Assembly (NCBI RefSeq): GCF_041435355.1
Contig: NZ_CP108442.1
Span: forward strand, 5,516,501 to 5,580,500
Reading direction: 5' to 3'
From: Streptomyces sp. NBC_01276
GTDB taxonomy: Bacteria; Actinomycetota; Actinomycetes; Streptomycetales; Streptomycetaceae
Length of the DNA: 64,000 bases
Shown: positions 55,550 to 64,000 of the stretch, in pieces
How positions within the stretch are numbered: the first letter of the stretch is position 1
How the letters are laid out: every line of letters begins with the position of its first letter
The notes under the pieces: generated by a model
What the model saw: the letters and a program-made list of their open reading frames with translations, nothing else
Database searches by the model: none
Told to the model about the DNA's origin: nothing
Translations under genes and position numbers: made by a program

Positions 55550-57454
55550 TCACAGTCCCTTGGTCTTGAGGGTGATGGTGCTGCCCTCGGGGGCGCCCTG
55601 GCCGCCGGGCACCGACTGGGTGTCCACGGTGTTGCTGAAGGAGAGGAACGGCCGGTCCACCTTCACCTTGAAGCCCAGGGCCTCCAGGGTCTTGCGGGCC
55701 GGGTCCACGTCCTGGTTGGTCACGTCCGGCACCAGGACCTGCCGGGGGCCCTTGGACACGGTCAGCGTGATGGTGTCACCGGCCGCCGCCGAGGCACCCG
55801 CGGCGACCGACTGGCCCGCGACCGTGCCGGCGGGGGACGCGGAGTTGACCTGGTCGGGCGCCGTCTGGACCGTCAGCCCGACGGCCTCCAGGGCGGCCCG
55901 CGCCTGGTCGAGGGGCTTGCCGGTGACGGGCGGGACCTGCACCGGGCGGCCCTTGCTGACCACCAGCGCGATCGCGGTGTCGGGCGCCCGCTTGTTGCCG
56001 CCCGCCGGGCTGGTCTCGATCACCGAGCCCTGCGCCACGTCCTGGCTGAAGGCCTGGGTGACGATGCCGGGCGCCAGGCCCGCCTTCGTCAGCTCCGCCT
56101 TGGCCTCCTCCAGCGGCCGGCCCTTCAGGTCGGGGACGCTGACCACCTCGGGGCCGCGGGACACGGTGAGGACGACCGCCCCGTTGCCGCGGATCCGCTG
56201 TCCGCCCTCGGGGTCGCTGTTCATGACCGTCCCGCGGTCGAAGGCGTCGCTGAACTTCCGGTCGACCCGCTTCACCCCGAGCCCGGCGGCCGACAGCTGG
56301 GAGCGGGCCTGCGCCTCCGTCTTGCCGAGGAGGTTGGGGACCTTGGTGAACTGGCCGGAGTTGATGTACCAGACGCCGGCGCCCAGCCCGAGGGCCAGCA
56401 GGATCCCGGCGACGACCAGGAGCGTCCCGCGGCGCGGGCGGCGCGGCGCCGGAGGCGTGTGGGCCGCGGGCGGCTGCGGGCGCTCCAGCCGGGAGGTGTG
56501 GTGCACCGGCTGCGGGGCCTCCACGGGGCGGGGGATCACGCTGGTGCGGTCCTCGGTGGCCGCCCGCTCCCCGTCCAGGGCCTGCGGGGGTACGGCGTCC
56601 AGTTCGGCGTCGCTGAGCCGCTCCCGCGCCTCCCGGGCCAGCCCGAGCAGGGCCGCGGCGTCGGTGGGACGCAGCTCGGGGGCGCGGGCGGTGGCGTCCG
56701 CGACCAGGGCGTCGAGGGCGGCGGGCAGCCCGGGGACGGCGGCCGACGGGGGCGGGACGTCCTCGTGGAGGTGCTGGTAGAGCACCTGGGCGGGGGTGCC
56801 GCCTGTGTGCGGCTTGGAGCCGGTGAGCATCTCGTACAGGACGACGCCGCAGGCGTAGACGTCCACCCGGGTGTCGGTGACGCCGTTCTCGATCTGCTCG
56901 GGCGCCAGGTAGGAGACGGTGCCGAGGATCGTGCCGGTGGTGTTCGTCGCGGCGTCCACGGAGCGGACGAGACCGAAGTCGGCGACCTTGACGCGGCCGT
57001 CGTCGCCGATCAGGACGTTCTCGGGCTTCATGTCCCGGTGGACGAAACCGGCCCGGTGCGCGGTGCCGAGGGCGGCCAGGACCGGCTCGAAGATGTCGAG
57101 CGCGGCCCGCGGCTGGAGCGCGCCGCGCTCGCGCAGCACGTCGCGCAGGGTGCAGCCGGACACGTACTCCATGGCGAGGTACGTGTACGGGCCGTCCGTG
57201 CCCTGGTCGAAGACGGCGACCACGTTGGGGTGGGCGAGGCGGGCCACGGACTTCGCCTCGCGGATGAAGCGGTCGACGAAGGCGGCGTCGGCGGCGAGCG
57301 CCGGATGCATCACCTTCAGCGCGAGCACACGGTCCAGGCGGGTGTCGACGGCCCGGTAGACCGTGGCCATGCCGCCGGCCGCGATGCGGGCGTCGATGCG
57401 GTAGCGGCCGTCGAGCACGCGCCCGACGAGGGGGTCTTCCAGGGTCGTATCCAC
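55550..57454 (-). CDS. PASTA-domain Ser/Thr kinase
   Basis: A 634-residue membrane kinase. The kinase domain is 18-280: glycine loop IAAGGMATVY, K47, HRDMKPENV (D141), DFG at 159-161 and SYLAPEQ. A Pro-rich linker leads to one membrane helix (about 346-366) and four PASTA repeats (about 370-634), which bind peptidoglycan fragments. TAGAAT (57466-57461) lies 6 nt before GTG 57454, so the mRNA is probably leaderless. It resembles the PknB/PknL group. A possible substrate family, Rv2175c, is encoded at 61564. It is coupled to nfo. Confidence 0.93.
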   Translation of the reverse strand: MDTTLEDPLVGRVLDGRYRIDARIAAGGMATVYRAVDTRLDRVLALKVMHPALAADAAFVDRFIREAKSVARLAHPNVVAVFDQGTDGPYTYLAMEYVSGCTLRDVLRERGALQPRAALDIFEPVLAALGTAHRAGFVHRDMKPENVLIGDDGRVKVADFGLVRSVDAATNTTGTILGTVSYLAPEQIENGVTDTRVDVYACGVVLYEMLTGSKPHTGGTPAQVLYQHLHEDVPPPSAAVPGLPAALDALVADATARAPELRPTDAAALLGLAREARERLSDAELDAVPPQALDGERAATEDRTSVIPRPVEAPQPVHHTSRLERPQPPAAHTPPAPRRPRRGTLLVVAGILLALGLGAGVWYINSGQFTKVPNLLGKTEAQARSQLSAAGLGVKRVDRKFSDAFDRGTVMNSDPEGGQRIRGNGAVVLTVSRGPEVVSVPDLKGRPLEEAKAELTKAGLAPGIVTQAFSQDVAQGSVIETSPAGGNKRAPDTAIALVVSKGRPVQVPPVTGKPLDQARAALEAVGLTVQTAPDQVNSASPAGTVAGQSVAAGASAAAGDTITLTVSKGPRQVLVPDVTNQDVDPARKTLEALGFKVKVDRPFLSFSNTVDTQSVPGGQGAPEGSTITLKTKGL

Positions 57455-57687
57455 CCGGCGATTCTACGAGCGCCGCGTGGACATCCGGCCAGGGTCCCCG
57501 TGCCTTGCAGCGCAGCTGTGACGAGCCCCCCATTTTTCGGGGGGTGGGGCGGGGCGGCCTCTGCCCTGGCCGGGCGGGGTGTGGGTGGGGCCCGCACCCG
57601 AACGGTGATCGGAGCAAAATCCAGCCCCGCCGGCGTTTGTACGGCGCCGCCCGCCGAGGCCGAGCCGGGCGGGCGGCGCCGCGAGGG

Positions 57688-59881
<2,194 letters not shown>

Positions 59882-59892
59882 GGGCGTCCAGC

Positions 59893-59984
59893 CCCTCCCT
59901 TCGCCGGCATGACCCGGATCAGGTTCGTACGGTCGGAGGCCGGCCAGCCTCCCTCTCAGCCCGGTGCGCCCGGACTCCCGCGAT
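59893..59984 (-). ncRNA. TPP riboswitch (THI element)
   Basis: On the minus strand the sequence runs GGGAGTCCGGGCGCACCGGG, then the invariant CTGAGAGGGAGGC, a variable stem, ACCGTACGAACCTGATCCGG, GTCATGCCGGCGAAGGGAG. These are the two TPP-sensing arms in order. It ends about 12 nt before the thiO start, so it can hide the ribosome site of the operon. Confidence 0.95.
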
Positions 59985-59997
59985 AGGTACGGTGGCC

Positions 59998-60026
59998 AGA
60001 CTAACCCCGGCGGGGGTGCCGGGTAA
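59998..60026 (-). promoter_or_regulatory. Promoter of the TPP riboswitch-thiOSG operon
   Basis: On the minus strand TTACCC (60026-60021), 17 bp, TAGTCT (60003-59998), giving a start at about 59991, a few bases before the riboswitch. Confidence 0.5.
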
Positions 60027-60071
60027 GGCTGCCTCCCCGGCGCCTCCCCGGTACTTCCACGCCCGCTGTTC

Positions 60072-60086
60072 CTGACGGACCGTCAG
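60072..60086. promoter_or_regulatory. TetR-like operator upstream of the FAD oxidoreductase
   Basis: CTGACGG-A-CCGTCAG is a perfect 7-1-7 palindrome that ends 5 bp before the TAGGGT -10 element (60092-60097). It occupies the space from -35 to -20, so a bound protein would block RNA polymerase. No regulator gene is adjacent. Confidence 0.65.
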
Positions 60087-60104
60087 TTCACTAGGGTGGG
60101 GCGG

Positions 60105-61337
60105 GTGAGCGAGCAGACGCAACAGACGAAGCCCGGTGTCGTGATCGTCGGCGCCGGAATGGCCGGCGTGCAGACCGCCGTGGCCCTGCGCGAACAGGGC
60201 TTCACCGGCCCCGTGACCCTCCTGGGCGCCGAGCCCCACCAGCCCTACGACCGGCCCCCGCTGTCCAAGGCGGTGCTGCTCGGCAAGGCCGAGGACTCCG
60301 CCTTCGACGTGGCCTTCGACGTGGACTTCGAGGAACTCCGCATCGACCTGCGCCTGGGCACCGAGGTCACCGGCGTACGGCCCGCCGCGCACGAGCTCGA
60401 CACCCCGGCCGGACCCGTCCCCTACGAGGTCCTGGTCCTGGCCACCGGAGCCGAACCGCTGACCCTGCCCGGCTCCGGCGGCGTCCCGGGCGTGCACCTG
60501 CTGCGCACCCTCGACGACGCCGCCCGGCTGCGCCCCGTCCTGGCGGCGGCCCCCGACCTCGTGGTCGTCGGGGCCGGCTGGATCGGCGCCGAGTTCGCCA
60601 CCGCGGCCCGCGGGGCCGGCTGCGCCGTCACGGTGGTCGAGGCCGCGGACCGGGTGCTGGCCGGGGCCCTGCCCGCCGAGGTGGCCGCCCCGATGGCCCG
60701 GTGGTACGCCGAGGCCGGAGCCACCCTGATCACCGGCGCCTCCGTGGCCGGCATCGAGGAGGGGCTGGTCCGGCTCGCCGACGGCCGGGAGCTCGCGGCG
60801 GGGGCGGTGGTCGTCGGCATCGGCGCCCGGCCCGCGACGGGCTGGCTGGACGGCACCGGGATCGAGCGCGGCCCCGACGGCTCGGTCACCGCCGACGCGT
60901 ACCTGCGCACCTCGGTGCCCGGGGTGTACGCGGTCGGCGACTGCTCCTCCTTCCCCTCCGCCCGCTACGGGGCCCGGCTGCTGGTCCACCACTGGGACAA
61001 CGCCCTGCAGGGCCCCCGGGCGGTCGCGGCGAACATCGTCGCGGGGGAGCCCGTCCAGGCCTACGACCCCGTCCCGTACTTCTGGTCCGAGCAGTTCGGC
61101 CGCTTCGTGCAGTACGCGGGCCACCACGGCGGCGCCGACACCATGCTCTGGCGGGGCGGCCCCGACGACGCGGGCTGGTCGGTGTGCTGGCTGCGGGAGG
61201 GTGCGCTGGTCGCCGTCCTGGCCGTGGGCCGCCCCCGCGACCTCGCGCAGGGGCGCAGGCTGATCGAATCGGCCGTCCCCGTCGACCCGGACAGGGTCGC
61301 CGACCCGGACGTCCCGCTGAAGTCCGCCACCGCCTGA
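60105..61337 (+). CDS. FAD-dependent ferredoxin reductase-type oxidoreductase
   Basis: A 410-residue pyridine-nucleotide flavoenzyme. The FAD fold VVIVGAGMAGVQTAVALREQG is near the N-terminus, the NAD fold VVVGAGWIGAEFATAARGAG is about 155, and GVYAVGDCSS is the second FAD motif. RPPLSKAVL and a C-terminal reductase domain follow. It resembles rhodocoxin/putidaredoxin reductases that feed ferredoxins for P450s; no ferredoxin or P450 is adjacent. GTG 60105 lies 7 nt after TAGGGT, so the mRNA is probably leaderless. Confidence 0.88.
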   Translation: MSEQTQQTKPGVVIVGAGMAGVQTAVALREQGFTGPVTLLGAEPHQPYDRPPLSKAVLLGKAEDSAFDVAFDVDFEELRIDLRLGTEVTGVRPAAHELDTPAGPVPYEVLVLATGAEPLTLPGSGGVPGVHLLRTLDDAARLRPVLAAAPDLVVVGAGWIGAEFATAARGAGCAVTVVEAADRVLAGALPAEVAAPMARWYAEAGATLITGASVAGIEEGLVRLADGRELAAGAVVVGIGARPATGWLDGTGIERGPDGSVTADAYLRTSVPGVYAVGDCSSFPSARYGARLLVHHWDNALQGPRAVAANIVAGEPVQAYDPVPYFWSEQFGRFVQYAGHHGGADTMLWRGGPDDAGWSVCWLREGALVAVLAVGRPRDLAQGRRLIESAVPVDPDRVADPDVPLKSATA

Positions 61338-61442
61338 CGGGGCCCCTCGCGGGCCCGGACGGCCTCCCCGGCGCGCGTTCCCGAACGCCTCCGCCGTCCC
61401 TCCACCGCCGCTCCGCCCGATCCCGGCCCGCCGCGCCGGACC

Positions 61443-61483
61443 CCGTGCGGGGGCCGCGGGGGTTCCTCGCGGGGCCCGCACGG
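61443..61483 (+). terminator. Hairpin after the FAD oxidoreductase
   Basis: Two 16-nt arms (61443-61458, 61468-61483) are complementary at 14 positions. The rest of this 226-bp gap is GC-rich without a gene. Confidence 0.45.
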
Positions 61484-61563
61484 AACCCGTGCCCGGCCCG
61501 CCCCGTCCCCGGACGGGGTGGCTCGGGTACCGGCCGTCGGCCCGAGATGGCAGGCTTGTCCCC

Positions 61564-61929
61564 GTGACCGAGATTGACGCAAAGATCGATGCCCTTGTCC
61601 CCGCCTGGCTGTACCTCCCCGACATCGCGGAGATGCTCGACATCGAAGTGACCCGGGTCCGCCAGCTGGTCAAGGAAGGTCAGCTGCTCGCCGTGCGCCG
61701 CGGCGAGAACCGTTCCCTCCAGGTGCCCGCCCCCTTCATCGACGGCGACAAGATCGTCAAGGGCCTGGTCGGCCTGCTGACCGTGCTGCGCGACGACGGC
61801 TTCTCCGACGAGGAGATCCTGGAGTGGATGTTCACCGCTGACCCCACCCTGCCGGGCACCCCCGCTCAGGCGCTGAGCGAGAATCGCGGCACGGAGGTGA
61901 AGCGACGCGCCCAGGCGCTCGCCCTCTGA
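61564..61929 (+). CDS. Rv2175c-like DNA-binding protein
   Basis: A 121-residue protein with an N-terminal winged helix-turn-helix (LYLPDIAEMLDIEVTRVRQLVKEGQLLAVRRGE) and a helical C-terminal domain (FSDEEILEWMF). This is the plan of mycobacterial Rv2175c, which binds DNA and is a substrate of the kinase PknL. A PASTA kinase gene lies 4 kb away and metF is nearby, as also in mycobacteria. GTG 61564 follows CAGGCT (61551-61556) by 7 nt, so it may be leaderless. Phosphorylation by the local kinase is inference. Confidence 0.83.
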   Translation: MTEIDAKIDALVPAWLYLPDIAEMLDIEVTRVRQLVKEGQLLAVRRGENRSLQVPAPFIDGDKIVKGLVGLLTVLRDDGFSDEEILEWMFTADPTLPGTPAQALSENRGTEVKRRAQALAL

Positions 61930-61943
61930 CCGGCTGATCCACA

Positions 61944-61975
61944 GGCGTGCGGGCCCGCGGCCGGGCCCGCACGCC
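61944..61975 (+). terminator. Terminator before thiE
   Basis: A 14-bp perfect stem (61944-61957 with 61962-61975), loop CGGC. Confidence 0.8.
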
Positions 61976-61997
61976 GTCACCACACGGGGGTACACCC

Positions 61998-62636
61998 ATG
62001 CAGCAGCTGTCCGACGCCCGGCTCTACCTGTGCACGGACGCCCGCAAGCGGCAGGGAGACCTCCCCGAGTTCCTCGACGCGGCCCTGTCCGGCGGCGTCG
62101 ACATCGTCCAGCTCCGCGACAAGGGCATGGAAGCGGGCGAGGAGCTCGAACACCTCCGGGTCTTCGCCGAGGCCGCCCGCCGCCACGGCAAGCTCCTCGC
62201 CGTCAACGACCGCGCCGACGTCGCCCACGCCATCGGCACCGACGTCCTGCACCTCGGCCAGGGGGACATCCCCGTCCCCGCCGCCCGCGCCATCCTCGGC
62301 GAGCGCGTCCTGATCGGCCGCTCCTGCCACGCCGAGTCCGAGGTCGACGCCGCCGTCGCCGAGCCCGGCGTGGACTACTTCTGCACCGGCCCCTGCTGGC
62401 CCACCCCCACCAAGCCCGGCCGCCACGCCCCCGGCCTCGACCTCGTCCGGTACACGGCCTCCCTCGGCCAGGACCGCCCCTGGTTCGCCATCGGCGGCAT
62501 CGACGGCACCAACCTGGACGAGGTGCTGGACGCCGGAGCCACCCGCGTCGTGGTCGTCCGCGCCATCACCGAGGCGGCCGATCCCCACGCCGCCGCCCAC
62601 GAACTCTCCAAGCGGATCCGCGCCCGACTGGGCTAG
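61998..62636 (+). CDS. thiE: Thiamine-phosphate synthase
   Basis: A 212-residue TIM barrel that joins the pyrimidine and thiazole halves of thiamine. [61 protein letters not shown] and [11 protein letters not shown] are the family landmarks; [11 protein letters not shown] varies the usual GP(I/V)FPTxTK. GGGGG lies 9 nt before the ATG. No TPP riboswitch precedes it, unlike thiOSG 2 kb away. Its stop lies in the repeat array upstream of metF. Confidence 0.93.
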   Translation: MQQLSDARLYLCTDARKRQGDLPEFLDAALSGGVDIVQLRDKGMEAGEELEHLRVFAEAARRHGKLLAVNDRADVAHAIGTDVLHLGQGDIPVPAARAILGERVLIGRSCHAESEVDAAVAEPGVDYFCTGPCWPTPTKPGRHAPGLDLVRYTASLGQDRPWFAIGGIDGTNLDEVLDAGATRVVVVRAITEAADPHAAAHELSKRIRARLG

Positions 62637-62666
62637 TGTCCAAAAACGTGTCCAATGGATGGACAC
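62636..62666. promoter_or_regulatory. Three-part GTGTCCA operator upstream of metF
   Basis: GTGTCCA occurs at 62636-62642 and 62648-62654 (12-bp period) and in inverted form, TGGACAC, at 62660-62666. The last two make a 7-5-7 palindrome. The array starts on the last base of the thiE stop and ends 26 bp before the metF -10 element. Confidence 0.65.
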
Positions 62667-62704
62667 CGCTTCGGAGTCCGCGAGCGCGCGTCTAACCTGC
62701 CGGT

Positions 62705-63619
62705 ATGGCCTTTGGTACCGCTTCCACCTGGTCGGACCGTGCGCACACGGTCCGCGACCTCCTCGCGTCCGGGCGCTCGTACTCCTTCGAGTTCTGGGCC
62801 CCGAAGACCGAGAAGGGCGAGCGCAACCTCTGGAACGCCCTCCGCCGCATCGAGGCGGTCTCCCCGAGCTTCGTCTCGGTCACCTACGGAGCCGGCGGCT
62901 CCACCCGGGGCGGCACCGTCCGCGCCACCGAGCAGATCGCCGCCGACACCACCCTGACCCCCGTCGCGCACCTGACCGCCGTCGACCACTCCGTCGCCGA
63001 GCTGCGCCACGTCATCGGCCAGTTCGCGGACGCCGGCATCCGCAACATGCTCGCCCTGCGCGGCGACCCGCCGGGCGACCCCATGGGTCCCTGGGTCAAG
63101 CACCCCGAGGGCGTGGACTACGCCGCCGACCTGGTGCGCCTGCTCAAGGAGTCCGGCGACTTCTGCGTGGGCGTCGCGGCCTTCCCCGAGATGCACCCCC
63201 GTTCGGAGGACTGGGACACGGACATCCGGCACTTCGTGGACAAGTGCCGTGCGGGCGCCGACTACGCCATCACCCAGATGTTCTTCGATCCCGAGAATTA
63301 TCTGCGGCTGCGCGACAGCGCCGCCAAGGCGGGCTGCGAGACCCCGATCATCCCCGAGGTCATGCCTGTTGTGGGCATCAAGCAGCTCGACCGGCTGCCG
63401 CAACTGAGCACCGCGGTCTTCCCCGCGGATGTGAAAGAGCGCATGCTCGCCGTCAAGGACGATCCGGCCGCTGTACGCTCCATTGGCATCGAGTTCGCCA
63501 CGGAGTTCTGCGCGCGGCTGCTGTCCGAGGGTGTCCCGGGGCTGCACTTCATCACGCTGAACAATTCCACGGCGACTCTCGAAATCTACGAGAACCTGGG
63601 CCTGCACCAGCGGGCCTGA
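62705..63619 (+). CDS. metF: Methylenetetrahydrofolate reductase
   Basis: A 304-residue flavoenzyme that makes 5-methyltetrahydrofolate for methionine synthesis. [58 protein letters not shown] and [10 protein letters not shown] are the characteristic blocks; EFWAPKT replaces the common EFFPPKT. TAACCT (62693-62698) lies 6 nt before the ATG and no ribosome site is seen, so it is probably leaderless. A three-part repeat upstream is the likely regulator site. No SAM riboswitch is present here. Confidence 0.94.
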   Translation: MAFGTASTWSDRAHTVRDLLASGRSYSFEFWAPKTEKGERNLWNALRRIEAVSPSFVSVTYGAGGSTRGGTVRATEQIAADTTLTPVAHLTAVDHSVAELRHVIGQFADAGIRNMLALRGDPPGDPMGPWVKHPEGVDYAADLVRLLKESGDFCVGVAAFPEMHPRSEDWDTDIRHFVDKCRAGADYAITQMFFDPENYLRLRDSAAKAGCETPIIPEVMPVVGIKQLDRLPQLSTAVFPADVKERMLAVKDDPAAVRSIGIEFATEFCARLLSEGVPGLHFITLNNSTATLEIYENLGLHQRA

Positions 63620-63669
63620 GCGGCCGTCCCCCGTTCCCGCGCCGACGGCCGTACCGAGAGGGGCCTTGC

Positions 63670-64000
63670 ATGGGAATGACGGTCCTCTACATCGCGTTCG
63701 GCATCGTCGCGTTGTGGCTGCTAGCCGAGGTCCTGATGCAGTACAAGGCCCGGCTCCGCTGGCGCCTGCTCGCCTTCGCGGGGTTCCTCGGCGTGGTGGC
63801 CGGGGTGGTACTGCCCTCCGTCCTGGTGATCGCCGCGGGCGCGACCGCCTTCGCCGTCGGCCAGACCCTGGTGACGCTGTCCTTCCGCAAGGGCTTCGTG
63901 GCCGGCTGGGCGCTGCGCCGCGGCGGTGAGCCCGTACGGCAGCAACGCGGCAGGCGCCGGAGCGGCGGCGCGCCGCGCCCGGCACCGGAGCTCAAGGTCA
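63670..64000 (+). CDS. Conserved membrane protein, 3' end beyond the window
   Basis: The frame opens at ATG 63670 with GAGAGGGG upstream and stays open to the window edge, 110 codons. The product MGMTVLYIAFGIVALWLLAEVL has an N-terminal helix (about 3-23), then an RLRWRLL loop and a hydrophobic stretch at about 33-70 that holds one or two helices, followed by a basic tail RRGGEPVRQQRGRRRSGG. The family is unknown. It follows metF by 50 bp in the same direction. Confidence 0.7.
   Translation, partial: MGMTVLYIAFGIVALWLLAEVLMQYKARLRWRLLAFAGFLGVVAGVVLPSVLVIAAGATAFAVGQTLVTLSFRKGFVAGWALRRGGEPVRQQRGRRRSGGAPRPAPELKV

Noticed and set aside
61930..61997. Second TPP riboswitch before thiE
   Set aside because: The CTGAGA and GAACCTGATC motifs are absent; the structure there is a simple 14-bp terminator.
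62637..62704. SAM or SAH riboswitch before metF
   Set aside because: Only 68 bp separate thiE and metF and the apparent start of transcription is at the ATG, so no aptamer fits; the repeats look like a protein operator.

Overview
The window is a stretch of Streptomyces core chromosome. The base composition is very G+C rich with strong third-position GC, GTG and TTG starts are common, and the gene order (metF-thiE, thiOSG-PASTA kinase, bfr/bfd, aroH/trpE(G), macRS-pfk, glkA, the NlpC/P60 pair, trpD-qcrBAC-ctaE, ctaFDC, erpA-nadA, cobS) is what I recall from the S. coelicolor SCO2102-SCO2180 region, in reversed orientation. That synteny is from memory and was not aligned. I see no prophage, insertion sequence, CRISPR array, tRNA or rRNA, and no biosynthetic gene cluster.

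Layout. 1-5.5 kb: a partial membrane protein, cobS, an orphan NarL-type response regulator and a large RND transporter. 5.5-12.5 kb: a small anchored protein, quinolinate synthase nadA opposite the Fe-S carrier erpA, two actinobacterial hypotheticals, a PfkB-type kinase and a NifS-TusA fusion. 12.8-22.1 kb: the aerobic respiratory module, ctaCDF and ctaE-qcrCAB, interrupted by an L,D-transpeptidase and a degenerate receiver protein. 22.3-35 kb: trpD, a class V aminotransferase behind a SAM-IV riboswitch, a RAM-domain regulator, a rhomboid protease, a zinc-ribbon protein, a NYN-domain protein, two NlpC/P60 cell-wall hydrolases, a lipoprotein metallopeptidase, a PimB-type mannosyltransferase and a cholesterol oxidase. 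35-46.4 kb: an acyl-CoA ligase, a phosphoesterase, the SRPBCC/ArsA-like/DUF5304/glkA group, a nuclease-fold protein, a lipase, plsC and the MacS-MacR two-component system. 46.5-54 kb: a phosphofructokinase, an LdhA-like dehydrogenase, trpE(G) with a trp attenuator facing away from aroH, bfd/bfr sharing stop codons, and a molybdopterin oxidoreductase. 54-64 kb: a His-rich DUF4396 membrane protein with a copper-type operator, endonuclease IV, a PASTA kinase, TPP-riboswitch-controlled thiOSG, an FAD oxidoreductase, an Rv2175c-like DNA-binding protein, thiE, metF and a partial membrane protein.

Much of the new information is in the control regions. I find a SAM-IV riboswitch with a T-tract terminator, a TPP riboswitch, a trp attenuator with a three-Trp leader peptide that may be leaderless, an iron box at bfd, a CsoR-like box inside a promoter that also fits the sigma-R consensus, a second sigma-R-type promoter at erpA, and several perfect palindromes in promoters. 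About sixteen genes have a TANNNT-type -10 element 6-8 nt before the start codon and usually no Shine-Dalgarno sequence, so they are probably leaderless. I did not find a clearly undescribed multi-gene system. The best leads are the copper/thiol-stress-type locus at 54.1-54.7 kb, the phosphofructokinase with PPi-type residues, and the metF operator.
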